64,000 nt of DNA, taken from contig AP025045.1 of NCBI GenBank assembly GCA_036186865.1, positions 20,231,382 to 20,295,381 of the forward strand. Direction: 5' to 3'. The translations under genes were made by a program, and so were the position numbers. The notes under the pieces were generated by a model. It was not told the origin of the DNA. It saw only the letters and a list, made by a program, of their open reading frames with translations, and did no database searches. The number at the start of each line of letters is the position of its first letter. Within the stretch, counting starts at the first letter, position 1. Below, in pieces: positions 32,220 through 44,415 of the stretch. The DNA comes from Eustoma russellianum. Its lineage: Eukaryota; Streptophyta; Magnoliopsida; Gentianales; Gentianaceae.

Positions 32220-33429
32220 CCACTTGGTGGGTCGATACGGGAGCCACGACTCACCTGTCAGTGACTATGCAAGGTTGCTTAAGCCATAGAAAACCAAGAG
32301 ACATGAAAGATACGTCTATTGGAGAAATGGCAGCGGCATAAAGGTTGAAGTCATCGGGCATTTTAGATTGCTGTTGACATCCGGTTTCTATCTAGATTTG
32401 CATGACACTTTTGTAGTACCATCGTTTAAACGAAATCTTATTTCATTTTATCGATTGGGTAAAAGTAGATATTACGGTTATTTTGGAAATGGAAATTTCC
32501 AACTTTATCATGCTTCTAGATTGATTGGTCATGATATAATGTCCGAAATTGATAAACTTTATTCAATAAATGTTGCTTCAAATCAGGAAACCTTGCATGT
32601 TGTAACGCGAAACGTTAAAGCAAAATTAACTTATGAGAATTCAGGATCACTTTGGCATCGACGTTTAGGACACGTGTCCAAAAACAGAACAGAACGTCTT
32701 GTCAAAACAGAAATTCTCAATCCTTTAGACTTAACAGACCTAGAGTCGTGTGTATTTTGTGCTAAAGGAAAACAAACTAAAGTCCGAAGATATGAAGCAA
32801 ATCGTGCAAATAGTCCATTAGAGTTGATTCATACCGATATTAGTGGCCCATTTCATCCGGTTACTCGAAATGACCACTCTTATTTTATCACCTTTATTGA
32901 CGACTATTCGCGATATGGCTACATATTCTTGATTAAAGAAAAAGCGCAAGCAATAGACATGTTCAAATCCTTTAAAGCTGAAGTTGAGTTACAACTCAAC
33001 AAAAGGATTAAAGCCGTCAGATCGGACCGTGGGGGTGAATACTACGGTCGATATGATGGATCAGGAGAACAGTGTCCAGGACCATTTTCTAAATACCTAG
33101 AGGAAAACGGAATTGTCCCTCAGTACACCATGCCTGGGTCACCAAGCATGAATGGTGTAGCTGAAAGACGAAACCATACACTTATGGATATGGTGCGTAG
33201 TATGATGAGTCAAACTACACTACCATTATTCCTCTGGGGAGAAGCGCTTAAAACCGCAGCTTACATCCTCAACCGAGTACCAACTAAAGCAACGATAAGG
33301 ACCCCTTATGAGTTATGGACTAAGCATAAGCCTAGCCTTAACCACATAAGGGTTTGGGGCTGTCCAGCAGAGGCAAATCCTTACAGACTAAATGAAAGAA
33401 AGCTGGACACCAAAACAGTTAGTTGCTAT
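32220..33429 (+). pseudogene. pol: Element E pol, first part (protease, integrase)
   Basis: The protease text TWWVDTGATTHLS (about 32221-32260) keeps its catalytic DTGA but is out of frame with gag. Stops follow near 32340. From 32368 a 355-codon frame runs through FVVPSFKRNLIS, a GAG-pre-integrase finger (WHRRLGH...CVFCAKGK) and the integrase core: HTDISGPF, FIDDYSRYGYIF, SDRGGEYYGR and MNGVAERRNHTLMDMVRSMM, giving an intact D-D-E set. The frame ends artificially at 33430, where F is inserted after the codons for TVSCY. The sequence resumes at 41957 after the duplicated GCTAT. Confidence 0.88.
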
Positions 33430-34860
33430 TGTTAGGAAATCGAACGAGATCACTGCAAAAACGCGCAGCGGAAAACAAAAATTGATCTCTGATTTCCTAC
33501 CAAGGATCCATGTTGTTCGTTTAATTCGACAAAAGAAATCAAAAAGTACCTCCGTAGATTCGAAATCTGCAGATGAAAAGGTGCGAAAATTCGATCACCC
33601 TCTGTCGGTATCCACATGAACGCTTCCGCCCGGAGTGCTAGCTCTTCAAACGGCGCGGCTGAAGAATTCGGTTTTCACAAAAACGATTCTTGCCCTTTCG
33701 TTTTCTACTGGTTGTGTGGTGTACGAGATACACCATGCTTCGTACATATATATAGATATCAAATCCGATTCCTGATCGGATTGGTTAATAATTATCATAA
33801 TCCACATCAAATACGGATTCTATTAGGATTAGATAACACTAATCAAAATCCATATCAAATATGGATTCTCTGTTATTATCCGATGATATAAATATATACA
33901 CAAAAAAATGAAATTAATAATAATAATAATTAATATCCAATATTAATATTATTAATATTAAAAACGATAATAATAATAATAATTAATATCCAATATTAAT
34001 ATTATTAATATTATTAATCTCAGCCATACGCATTCTTGTGTGTGACCCGATAGGCCCATATTAATTGGCAGTTGATTAAATCGCTATTAAACCAACAAGT
34101 CGTAATTGGCCTCTAGCAAGACATTACGACTACCCAATTAATACGAGTAAAGTCCAACTAGCCTAATAATAGTACATGCATTAATCCCTTTGTCACACGA
34201 TATCTAGTTTGAACATAAGTCATGGTCAGCGTCATACTTATATTGTTCAAACATATGACTACTCGATCTCTAAGTAGACTGATAAAACAAATGATATTGA
34301 TCACACTATCAAATCATTTGAGCACGGCCATGCATTTCACAGTCTCACTAATCGAGGGGCCCAAAGATATCACTCTCAAAAGAGAGGGACAAATTCTATC
34401 TTGATTGTTCAATATCCTCTACATAATTTCTATCACATTCAATCATGACCTTTATTATTATCCAGTCACGAATAACGTTTGATCATGTCAAAATATAATA
34501 GTCCTTATGTTGGAAACTATGACAATCTCAAGTCAAAGGATTAAAACATGACTATCATGAGATTTACTTATGACGCTAATCCATGTAGTAATCTCATGAT
34601 GGGTCTATCCAATACACTGTTCTCTAACAAGTATCTATGAGATTGATTCGTATCACCATACACATAATCATCTCATGATTATCAAATCAATACTCATACT
34701 GATTATAAATTATTTTATCTCTATAACAATAATGAATCAGGGACATATATCAAAATTGTGTAACATACTAACCAACAATAATGATAATAAAACCTCTTTT
34801 ATTAATAATAAATGCATAACATAAATATCCAAATCATGGCCTAGGGCACATACACTAACA
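33430..34860 (-). repeat. 3' LTR of element F
   Basis: 1431 bp with TG...CA ends. It contains AT-rich inverted repeats (TAATATTATTAATATTA near 33940-34015) also present in the other LTR. Confidence 0.95.
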
Positions 34861-34874
34861 ATCTCCCACTTGCA
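34861..34874 (-). promoter_or_regulatory. Polypurine tract of element F
   Basis: Plus ATCTCCCACTTGCA, i.e. minus TGCAAGTGGGAGAT, immediately upstream of the 3' LTR. It primes plus-strand DNA synthesis in LTR elements. Element E uses the near-identical AAGTGGGAGAT. Confidence 0.85.
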
Positions 34875-34880
34875 CTAGGC

Positions 34881-37800
34881 CTACAAATATCTGAGACCCA
34901 TAGATCTAGTATGTTGATCATGCTTGACCCGTGAGAGAGGCTTAGTCAATGGATCCGCTATGTTATCATTTGTGTCAACTTTGCATATCTTGACATCTCC
35001 TCTATCGATGATGTCTCGAATGAGATGGTAGCGTCTGAGTATATGTTTAGATCTCTGATGAGACCTAGGCTCTTTTGCTTGTGCTATGGCACCATTGTTG
35101 TCACAATAAATGTCCACAGGATTTGCAATGCTAGGTACTACTCCTAGCTCAGTGATGAACTTCTTCAACCAAACTGCTTCTTTAGCTGCATCTGATGCTG
35201 CTATATACTCAGCCTCTGTTGTAGAATCAGCCACAGTGCTTTGTTTTGAACTCTTCCAACTAACAGCTCCACCATTCAATGTGAATACAAAAACAGACTG
35301 CGATCTGAAATCATCTATGTCGGTTTGGAAACTAGCATCTGTGTAACCATTTACAACTAACTCGTCATCCAAACCTCCATAAACCAAGAATACATCTTTA
35401 GTCCTTCTGAGGTACTTAAGAATATTCTTGACCGCTGTCCAGTGACCTTCAACGGGGTCAGCTTGATATCTACTTGTTGTGCTCAATGGATATGAGACAT
35501 CTGGTCTAGTACATAACATGGCATACATGATCGATCCTATAGCAGAAGCATAAGGAATTTTATTCATTCGATCTCGCTCATCAGATGTCTGAGGGCATTG
35601 ATTCTTGCTAAGATGAATGCCATGAGACATAGGCAAGAATCCTTTCTTGGACTCTTGCATGTTGAACCTCTTCAACATTTTATCTATGTATGTACTCTGA
35701 CTCAAGCCTATTATCCTTTTAGATCTATCTCTATAGATCTTGATACCAAGGATATAGGTAGCCTCGCCCAAGTCCTTCATTGAAAATGAATTCCCTAACC
35801 AAGCCTTAACCTTTTGCAAGGTAGGGATATCATTTCCAATAAGCAATATGTCATCCACATATAGGACCAGAAACACTACTGCACTCCCACTGACCATCTT
35901 GTAAACACAAGGTTCATCTTCATTCTTGATGAAACCAAAGTTCTTAACTGTTTCATCAAAACAAAGATTCCAGCTTCGAGATGCTTGCTTCAATCCATAG
36001 ATGGACCTTTGAAGCTTGCAAACCTTCTTTGAATTCTCAGGATTTACAAAACCCTCAGGTTGTGTCATGTACACATCCTCGAGTAAATTTCCATTAAGGA
36101 AAGCAGTTTTGACATCCATTTGCCATATCTCATAATCATAGTATGCTGCAATGGCAAGGAGAATTCGAATAGACTTAAGCATAGCTACTGGTGAAAAGGT
36201 TTCATCATAGTCTATACCATGAGTTTGCTTGAAACCTTTAGCCACAAGTCTTGCTTTGTAGGTTTGCACGTTTCCATCCATGTCAGTTTTCTTCTTGAAA
36301 ACCCATTTGCAACCAATAGTCTTAATACCCTCTGGAGGATCAATTAAAGACCAAACATGGTTATCAAACATGGATTGCATCTCAGAATTCATGGCTCCAA
36401 GCCATTTATCTAAATCTGGACCTGACACAGCTTCCTGATAGGTAGTAGGCTCATCTTGATCTATGAGCATAACTTGACTATCATTAGTCACAAGAAATCC
36501 GTATCTCTCTGGCTGACGATGTATCCTATCAGATCTGCGTTGGACTTGTGTTACATTTTTAGGCTCCACAACTGTTTGTGGTTCTGAAATCGTCTCTAAA
36601 GACGGTTCAACGATATCTTGTGGAACTTGAGTTTCCTCAAGTTGTACTATACTCCCACTTGTTCTCTTGGAGAGGAACTCCTTTTCCAAAAAGACTCCAT
36701 TTCGAGCAACAAACACTTTGTTCTCTGAGGGAATATAGAAATAGTACCCTTTAGTTTCTTTAGGATACCCCACAAAAATACATTTGATAGATTTTGGAGC
36801 TAGCTTATCTGACATTAATCTTTTCACATAAGCTTCACAACCCCAAATCTTAAGAAAAGACAAACTGGGTCTCTTACCAGTCCACATCTCATATGGTGTC
36901 TTTTCAACCGCTTTAGATGGTACACGGTTCAAAATGAATGCAGCTGTCTCCAAGGCATAACCCCAAAAGAATAAAGGAAGATCTACTTGACCCATCATAG
37001 ATCGAACCATATCCAATAAAGTCCGATTTCTCATTTCAGAAACACCATTCCATTGTGGAGTTCCTGGAGGAGTCAACTGTGAAACGATCCCACAATTTCT
37101 TAGATGTTGGTCAAATTCTTGGCTCAAATATTCACCACCTCGATCTGATCGAAGGGTTTTAATTGTCTTACCAAGTTGATTTTGTACTTCATTTTGAAAA
37201 GTTCTAAACATTTCAAAAGACTCATGTTTATGTTTCATTAGGTAGACATAGCCATACCTACTGAAATCATCAGTAAAAGTAATGAAATACTGAAATCCTC
37301 CTCTGGCACTAATGCTGATTGGGCCGCATACATCTGTATGTACCAAGCCCAATAAGTCATTAGCCCTTTCACTATGTCCAGTAAAAGGAGTCTTTGTCAT
37401 CTTTCCAAGCAAACAAGACTCGCAATTTTCAAATGATTCAAAATCAAATGAATCTAATAATCCATCTTGATGGAGTTTAGATACGCGCTTCTCATTTATA
37501 TGGCTAAGGCGACAATGCCATAAATATGCAGGGTTTAGTTCATTTGGCTTAGTTCTCTTTGAAGATATGTTATAAATATTACCGTCATTGGAATCATCAA
37601 GGTTAAGGACATAAATGCCATTATAACTACTTGCAATACAATAAAGCAAGTCATTTTTATCAAAAATAGAACACTTCTTATTTTTAATTAAAAATGAATA
37701 ACCTTCATCATCCAAAACAGACACTGAAATAAGATTCCTACTCATAGTAGGAACATAAAAGCAATTGTTTAAAACTAACAAAAGCCCATTGGGCAAGACA

Positions 37801-38849
37801 AGCTCATAGGTCCCTACAGCTATAGCAGCAACTCTTGCTCTATTGCCAACACGTATGTCCACCTCGCCCTTCTTCAGCATTCTACTCCTTTTGAGCCCCT
37901 GCATATTTGTACAAATATGGGATCCACATCCAGTATCTAATACCCAGGAAGAAGAAGTAGATAAATTAATTTCTATAACATAAATACCTGAAGATGTAGT
38001 CGCACTACCCTTCAGCTTCTTCAACTCCTCCAAATAAACATCACAATTTCTTTTCCAATGCCCAGGCTTGTTGCAATGGAAACAAGTTCCTTCCTTAGGA
38101 ACCTTTGTCTTGGGACCAGGTTTCGGTTTAGCTTGACCCTTTGCCCCTTTTGCACCCTTTGCACTTTTAGCCTTACCCTTGCCTTTAGCTTTCCTTTTCA
38201 TTAGCTTGGTATTGACACTCAATACATGGGTAGGCTTCTTGATATTCCCCTCAGCAGTTTTGAGCATACCATGTAGCTCAGGAATGGACTTTTCCATATT
38301 ATTCATATTGTAGTTCATGACGAACTGAGAAAAACTGCTAGGCAAAGAGTGTAGGATCAAATCCATGGCGAGTTCCAAACTCAGGGGATATCCAAGTCTT
38401 GCAAGGTGATCTATATAGCCTTTCATCTTTAAAACATGAGCGCTAACAGATTCACCTTCAGACATCTTACAGTCAAAAAGTGCAACAGCGGTGTCAAACC
38501 TATCCTGCCTAGCCTGTTGTTGGAAAGCTTGTTTGAGATGCACACTCATCTCATAAGCTTCTAAGTGTTCCAGGTCTTTCTGAAGTCCTGAACACATAGT
38601 TGCCAACATTAGACATCCTATGTCATTGGAATCTTCCACATGCTTCTTATATTTGTTCTTAACAGCAACAGAAGCATCAGCAGGAGGGGGTTCAGGGACA
38701 GGGTCATCGAGCACGTAGGACTTCTTTTCTTGCTTGAGAACGATTCTCAAGTTTCGAAACCAATCAACAAAATTAGTCTCACATTCTTTTAATTTTTCCT
38801 TCTCAATGATTGATCGCAGCGATAAGGTGGAATTGTTATTAGCAGCCAT
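34881..38849 (-). CDS. Element F gag-pol polyprotein, complete
   Basis: One uninterrupted frame of 1322 residues, the size expected for a Ty1/copia polyprotein. In order: UBN2-type gag (1-225), a Lys/Gly/Ala-rich linker (about 218-248), CCHC knuckle CFHCNKPGHWKRNC (about 254-267), aspartic protease with VLDTGCGSH (Asp near 305), GAG-pre-integrase finger (WHCRLSH...CESCLLGK), integrase with D-D-E (HTDVCGPI, TFTDDFSRYGYVYL, SDRGGEYLS, GVSEMRNRTLLDM), RT with MDVKTAFLNG, YGLKQASR and YVDD (997-1000), and RNase H (NGYTDASF, STTEAEYIA, YCDNNGAI) ending NIADPLTKPL. All catalytic signatures are present. The residues flanking the integrase Glu (QWNGVSEMRN) are slightly unusual. ATG context is good (ATAAATGG). 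Confidence 0.95.
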   Translation of the reverse strand: MAANNNSTLSLRSIIEKEKLKECETNFVDWFRNLRIVLKQEKKSYVLDDPVPEPPPADASVAVKNKYKKHVEDSNDIGCLMLATMCSGLQKDLEHLEAYEMSVHLKQAFQQQARQDRFDTAVALFDCKMSEGESVSAHVLKMKGYIDHLARLGYPLSLELAMDLILHSLPSSFSQFVMNYNMNNMEKSIPELHGMLKTAEGNIKKPTHVLSVNTKLMKRKAKGKGKAKSAKGAKGAKGQAKPKPGPKTKVPKEGTCFHCNKPGHWKRNCDVYLEELKKLKGSATTSSGIYVIEINLSTSSSWVLDTGCGSHICTNMQGLKRSRMLKKGEVDIRVGNRARVAAIAVGTYELVLPNGLLLVLNNCFYVPTMSRNLISVSVLDDEGYSFLIKNKKCSIFDKNDLLYCIASSYNGIYVLNLDDSNDGNIYNISSKRTKPNELNPAYLWHCRLSHINEKRVSKLHQDGLLDSFDFESFENCESCLLGKMTKTPFTGHSERANDLLGLVHTDVCGPISISARGGFQYFITFTDDFSRYGYVYLMKHKHESFEMFRTFQNEVQNQLGKTIKTLRSDRGGEYLSQEFDQHLRNCGIVSQLTPPGTPQWNGVSEMRNRTLLDMVRSMMGQVDLPLFFWGYALETAAFILNRVPSKAVEKTPYEMWTGKRPSLSFLKIWGCEAYVKRLMSDKLAPKSIKCIFVGYPKETKGYYFYIPSENKVFVARNGVFLEKEFLSKRTSGSIVQLEETQVPQDIVEPSLETISEPQTVVEPKNVTQVQRRSDRIHRQPERYGFLVTNDSQVMLIDQDEPTTYQEAVSGPDLDKWLGAMNSEMQSMFDNHVWSLIDPPEGIKTIGCKWVFKKKTDMDGNVQTYKARLVAKGFKQTHGIDYDETFSPVAMLKSIRILLAIAAYYDYEIWQMDVKTAFLNGNLLEDVYMTQPEGFVNPENSKKVCKLQRSIYGLKQASRSWNLCFDETVKNFGFIKNEDEPCVYKMVSGSAVVFLVLYVDDILLIGNDIPTLQKVKAWLGNSFSMKDLGEATYILGIKIYRDRSKRIIGLSQSTYIDKMLKRFNMQESKKGFLPMSHGIHLSKNQCPQTSDERDRMNKIPYASAIGSIMYAMLCTRPDVSYPLSTTSRYQADPVEGHWTAVKNILKYLRRTKDVFLVYGGLDDELVVNGYTDASFQTDIDDFRSQSVFVFTLNGGAVSWKSSKQSTVADSTTEAEYIAASDAAKEAVWLKKFITELGVVPSIANPVDIYCDNNGAIAQAKEPRSHQRSKHILRRYHLIRDIIDRGDVKICKVDTNDNIADPLTKPLSRVKHDQHTRSMGLRYL

Positions 38850-40507
38850 TTATGATCTACAAAACATGCAAAGTAACACTTTATTAATAATGAGGTTAAA
38901 ATTTATAAAACTCTCACTAAAACATAACCCTCAAAAGAAATATTTTAGTGAGCTAAGATCCATATTTGACTTAATTCTAAACTCAGCTTTGGCATGACGC
39001 TTAAAATTAAGTTATTTAGGTAGGTAACATCTTTACCAATTACATCTCATGTAACTCTTAGAATTTATGGAATAATGACATCATATATCATTGTATGTTA
39101 GATTCCATCTAATGCCTTGGGCCCAAAACCGTTTTGATAGCCCAATTAAGTCTAACCAATTTTAAACATATGAGCAGCACTATTACTCATCTTACGTAGC
39201 TAGGAATGTTTAAAGCACATTGCTTTGGCAATACCTACTTTAATACAATCCCAGTTTTAATAGGTGTTTAAGACATGGATGGCATAAAGACTTAAATTAT
39301 CGATGAGGGTTCAACTTAGTTTATGTCTTGCATTGCATATCATCATATCGTAGCATCCTATATGCATATATAATCTATCATCCACGCATCTCATACAAAA
39401 TGATAAATATGTAAACGTGACATAGCATGGCCAAACTAAATATGATCTTCATGAAACCAAATGAAGATCATAAAGGAAACCCTATGTGAAAGACTTCCTA
39501 TTACAACATTTGCAATGATACATATCTTCTTGTCTTGAGCTCGTGCCTCCATCTCTATGGAATCCACCCGTCCTTGGTATGTGTCGCCATCACCACTTTT
39601 GTAGCTCGATTCTTCATTTATTACAATAATAAAGAAAAACCTAACTACTTGTATAATTAAATACAACAAAAACTACAGCGGCACGCAGGCCGTAATAACC
39701 CAAAACAAAATTATGACTAAGTCAATCACATAGGTCCTGAGGCCATGCTATGCACCATGCAAAGACATCAACAATTATAATATATTTTACACAAACATAT
39801 TATAACAAATAAATATATATTGACATTCTTAATGTCACGGTAACAAACTATAGGGCGTACGCATACGGAAACCCTAACACAGACGCATCAATCATATTAA
39901 CGATCTTACTGTTTTGAATACGTGTAAGCCCTTATAGAAGCACCGATCGAACCGAGAGTTATCATTCAAAACCCAAAACAGAATCATCAATCGAATTGAT
40001 AATCTGCTGTTCGAAATCCGAAACAGAATCAATCTGCCATTCGAAATCCGAAAACAGAATCATCAATCGAATTGATAATCTGTCTGTTTTGAATATGCAT
40101 AACTCTTACAGAATCATTATCGGTTGCTCATATCGATATAAACACAATCGTTTTTGATCATCACATGAAAAACGAAAACTTTATATCACATATAACAATC
40201 TCGAATCATAACGTCTCATGAAAACGAATTGAAAACATCAATCTGCTCTCACCAGATGAGATTCGAATAGGGTTCTACACATAGCGTATGTTTATATCTA
40301 ATATAAACAGAATCCGTTTTGATCATCACATGACAAAAGAAAACCGCCGTATACAAATCATCTCATGAAAACGATTTGAAAAACACCATTCTTCTCTCAT
40401 CATATGAAATCCGAGTTGGGGTTTTGTACATATCATGCCATACGAAAAACAGTAAGCATATAATCACATAAGCATGATATAATCGATTTAAACGAAATCA
40501 ACAAGTG
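38850..40507 (-). other. Leader of element F with internal repeats
   Basis: 1.66 kb without a convincing gene between primer site and gag. It holds a two-copy imperfect repeat of about 150 bp (about 40130-40290 and 40295-40440, sharing TTTTGATCATCACATGA and TCTCATGAAAACGA) and a duplicated CAGAATCATCAATCGAATTG (39981 and 40053 regions). Minus TTTGCATGTTTTGTAG, seven bases before the gag ATG, resembles a splice acceptor, and the LTR carries ATGGATCCTTG before GTAGGA, but joining these would not stay in frame. Confidence 0.7.
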
Positions 40508-40519
40508 GCTCTGATACCA
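40508..40519 (-). promoter_or_regulatory. Primer-binding site of element F (initiator tRNA-Met)
   Basis: Plus GCTCTGATACCA, the reverse complement of TGGTATCAGAGC, one base from the LTR at 40521. Confidence 0.93.
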
Positions 40520-40520
40520 C

Positions 40521-41951
40521 TGTTAGGAAATCGAACGAGATCACTGCAAAAACGCGCAGCGGAAAACAAAAATTGATCTCTGATTTCCTACCAAGGATCC
40601 ATGTTGTTCGTTTAATTCGACAAAAGAAATCAAAAAGTACCTCCGTAGATTCGAAATCTGCAGATGAAAAGGTGCAGAAATTCGATCACCCTCTGTCGGT
40701 ATCCACACGAACGCTTCCGCCCGGAGTGCTAGCTCTTCAAACGGCGCGGCTGAAGAATTCGGTTTTCACAAAAACGATTCTTGCCCTTTCGTTTTCTACT
40801 GGTTGTGTGGTGTACGAGATACACCATGCTCCGTACATATATATAGATATCAAATCCGATTCCTGATCGGATTGGTTAATAATTATCATAATCCGCATCA
40901 AATACGGATTCTGTTAGGATTAGATAACACTAATCAAAATCCATATCAAATATGGATTCTCTGTTATTATCCGATGATATAAATATATACACAAAAAAAT
41001 GAAATTAATAATAATAATAATTAATATCCAATATTAATATTATTAATATTAAAAACGATAATAATAATGATAATTAATATCCAATATTAATATTATTAAT
41101 ATTATTAATCTCAGCCATACGCATTCTTGTGTGTGACCCGATAGGCCCATATTAATTGGCAGTTGATTAAATCGCTATTAAACCAACAAGTCGTAATTGG
41201 CCTCTAGCAAGGCATTACGACTACCCAATTAATACGAGTAAAGTCCAACTAGCCTAATAATAGTACATGCATTAATCCCTTTGTCACACGATATCTAGTT
41301 TGAACATAAGTCATGGTCAGCGTCATACTTATATTGTTCAAACATATGACTACTCGATCTCTAAGTAGACTGATAAAACAAATGATATTGATCACACTAT
41401 CAAATCATTTGAGCACGACCATGCATTTCACAGTCTCACTAATCGAGGGGCCCAAAGATATCACTCTCAAAAGAGAGGGACAAATTCTATCTTGATTGTT
41501 CAATATCCTCTACATAATTTCTATCACATTCAATCATGACCTTTATTATTATCCAGTCACGAATAACGTTTGATCATGTCAAAATATAATAGTCCTTATG
41601 TTGGAAACTATGACAATCTCAAGTCAAAGGATTAAAACATGACTATCATGAGATTTACTTATGACGCTAATCCATGTAGTAATCTCATGATGGGTCTATC
41701 CAATACACTGTTCTCTAACAAGTATCTATGAGATTGATTCGTATCACCATACACATAATCATCTCATGATTATCAAATCAATACTCATACTGATTATAAA
41801 TTATTTTATCTCTATAACAATAATGAATCAGGGACATATATCAAAATTGTGTAACATACTAACCAACAATAATGATAATAAAACCTCTTTTATTAATAAT
41901 AAATGCATAACATAAATATCCAAATCATGGCCTAGGGCACATACACTAACA
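40521..41951 (-). repeat. 5' LTR of element F
   Basis: 1431 bp, the same length as the 3' LTR and about 99.4% identical by eye. Differences include positions near 40674, 40708, 40831, 40893, 40911, 41069, 41211 and 41418. Confidence 0.95.
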
Positions 41952-41956
41952 GCTAT

Positions 41957-43986
41957 TTCGTTGGTTACTCGGAAAGGTCACGAGGGTATAAATTCTATGA
42001 TCCCACAAGTAAAGTGTTTTTCGAGACAAATTCAGTAAAGTTCTTTGAGGATACTTTGGTTCCGGGGGGGATTGATTTGCATCAGCAGATCATCGAGTTA
42101 GATGAGGCACACTCTGATGCGACAGAAATGCGAATCGAACCATCTTTTGGGGAGATAGCATCAGCGATACCCGCACCTGAGGTACTTCATCCCAGCAAAG
42201 ACGCTCCATAGGACCAAGTTCATGTTCCTGAGGAAGTTACTGAAGAACTCGATGAATTGCCAGCTGATGCAGTTCAGGAACCTACAGTATCCCAAGAACA
42301 AGTGCCCCTAAGGAGATCCACTCGTGAATGGAGAAACCCCATACCTAGTGACTATGTGGTGTATCTTCAAGAACAAGAATTCGATATTGGTATGTTGGAC
42401 GATGACCCCAAAAACGTCCAACAAGCAGTACAATGTCGAAATAAAGAAAACTGGATAAAAGCCATGGAAGAAGAGATAAAGTCTATGCACGACAACAAGG
42501 TGTGGGATGTCGTCTCGTTGCCTAAAGGATCGAAACCCGTTGGTTGCAAATGGATATTTAAAACCAAATGGGATTCAAAAGGCAACGTAGAACGATATAA
42601 GGCTCGACTTGTTGCTAAAGGGTTTACCCAAAAGGAGGGCATAGACTATACGGAAACCTTCTCTCTAATATCCACGAAGAATTCCTTCCGGATAATCATG
42701 GGTTTAGTGGCACACTTAGATCTTGAGCTATATCAGATGGATGTTAAGACTGCGTTTCTAAACAGAGAACTCGACGAAACCATTTACATGGTTCAACCGC
42801 CTTAATTCAAGGTGGGAGATCCAAAAGGCATGGTTTGTCGACTAAAGAAATCCATCTATGGGCTCAAGCAAGCGTCTCGACAGTGGTACTTCAAATTCGC
42901 CAAAGTGGTTGTCTCCTTCGGTTTTGAGGCAAACCAAATTGACGAATGCGTGTATCACAAGTTCAGTGGGAGCAAGTTCATATTCATGATCTTGTACGTA
43001 GATGACATACTGCTTGCAACAAACGATGTAAACATGTTGAGCGACACCAAAGCCTTTCTGAGAAAACATTTCGAGATGAAAGACCTTGGTGAAGCCTCAT
43101 ATGTGTTGGGACTTGAGATACGGAGGAATCGTACCCAAGGTATCTTAGGTCTCTCACAACAGGCATACATCGAAAAGGTGTTGAAGCGGTATAGCATGGA
43201 TAAGTGTAAACCACTTAATAACCCTGTGGCAAGAGGAGACAAGTTTAGTCTGAAACAATGTCCCAGACTGAGTTTGAACGTTCGGAAATGAGGAATACTC
43301 CCTATGCTTCGGTAGTAGGGAGTATAATGTATGCCCAAGTATGTACACGACCAGACTTGGCATTCATTACGGGAATGTTAGGCAGATACCTCTCTGATCC
43401 GAGTAAGGATCACTGGACCGCAGCAAAGAGGGTGCTGAAATATTTACAAGAAATGAAACAACACGTACTGACGTATCGAAGATCTGACAAGTTAGAGATC
43501 ACTCGATATACAGATTCCGATTTTGCTGGATGCTATGATAGCATGAAATCGACCTCAGGCTATGTGTTTACACTAGCCAGAGGTGCGATCTCATGGAAAA
43601 GCACGAAACAGACCTTATTGGCGTTCTCCACTATAGAGGCGGAATACGTAGCTTAATTCCACGCATCCAATCAGGCGATATGGCTTCGCAATTTTGTCAC
43701 AGGGCTGCGGGTATTGGAGACTATCTCATCTCCAATGAAGATTTACTGTGACAGTAAAGCTGCGGTGCTATATTCAAATAACAACCGGAGTTCATCTAAA
43801 GCGAAATACATAGAGATGAAGTATCTCGTTGTTAAAGAAAGAATTCAGAGTGGTCTGATCAGTATTGAGCATATCAGTACAGACTCTATGATGGCCGACC
43901 CTTTGACTAAGGCCGTGGAACCGGTAGTGTTTCACAAGCATGTTATCCATATGGGTCTTAGTCCAGTTGAGGATGTTTTATCCTAG
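41957..43986 (+). pseudogene. pol: Element E pol, second part (integrase end, RT, RNase H)
   Basis: Continues the E frame after the F insertion: FVGYSERSRGYKFYDPTSKV, a linker, then RT with GCKWIFKTKWDSKG, MDVKTAFLNRELDETIYM, YGLKQASRQW and YVDDILLAT (near 42995), then RNase H with YTDSDFAGC, TSGYVFTL, YCDSKAAV and MADPLTKAV. Breaks: TAG at 42209-42211, TAA at 42803-42805 (after VQPP), a frame change near 43260-43290, and TAA at 43654-43656 directly after EAEYVA. RT and RNase H motifs are otherwise conserved, in line with the modest LTR divergence of E. Confidence 0.88.
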
Positions 43987-44404
43987 TGGGAGTCTATGAG
44001 GTTTTTCTTGTGTTCAATAAAGTTATTTATTTCAGACTAACAGTATAATGTACATTCCGGTTATATTAAAGTTTTTTTGCAGAAGTAATGTACATTAAGC
44101 AGTTACGGCATACATTCTGAATTCTACTGATCTCGCTAAAGTAGGGCCAAGTTGGAATTAATATGTACGATCACCTAGCATATTAATTACACACTACATA
44201 TCCATTTCAGTATCCATGTCATTCAGTGGAATGTTGGTATCATGATTTAAGAGGGACAAGTCACTAATTCAATGTGGCGGCGTGCGGCTTAAGTCTTTTG
44301 CTAACATTTACTGATGGACCGGATAAAGAAAGACACACTAGAGGACATACGGTATATGAGCTCAAAAGGAGCGACATATAATCTTTAAGATACATACATA
44401 GTCC

Positions 44405-44415
44405 AAGTGGGAGAT
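44405..44415 (+). promoter_or_regulatory. Polypurine tract of element E
   Basis: AAGTGGGAGAT, directly before the 3' LTR start TGTTGGG at 44416. Confidence 0.85.

Larger units (their letters stand above)
33430..41951 (-). mobile_element. Copia element F, full-length, young and apparently intact
   Basis: Two 1431-bp LTRs (33430-34860 and 40521-41951), in plus orientation TGTTAGGAAATCG...CATACACTAACA, differ at about 9 positions by eye (0.6%). The target duplication GCTAT is perfect (33425-33429 and 41952-41956). The minus-strand order is 5' LTR, primer site (40508-40519), a 1.66 kb leader, one 1322-codon gag-pol frame (38849-34881), purine tract, 3' LTR. Nothing needed for its own mobility is visibly lost. 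At a commonly used plant rate of 1.3e-8 per site per year this suggests roughly 0.25 million years. Confidence 0.95.

Noticed and set aside
34881..38849. Large intact ORF as a host gene
   Set aside because: Complete copia gag-pol domain order, flanking LTRs, primer site, purine tract and target duplication make it a transposon protein.
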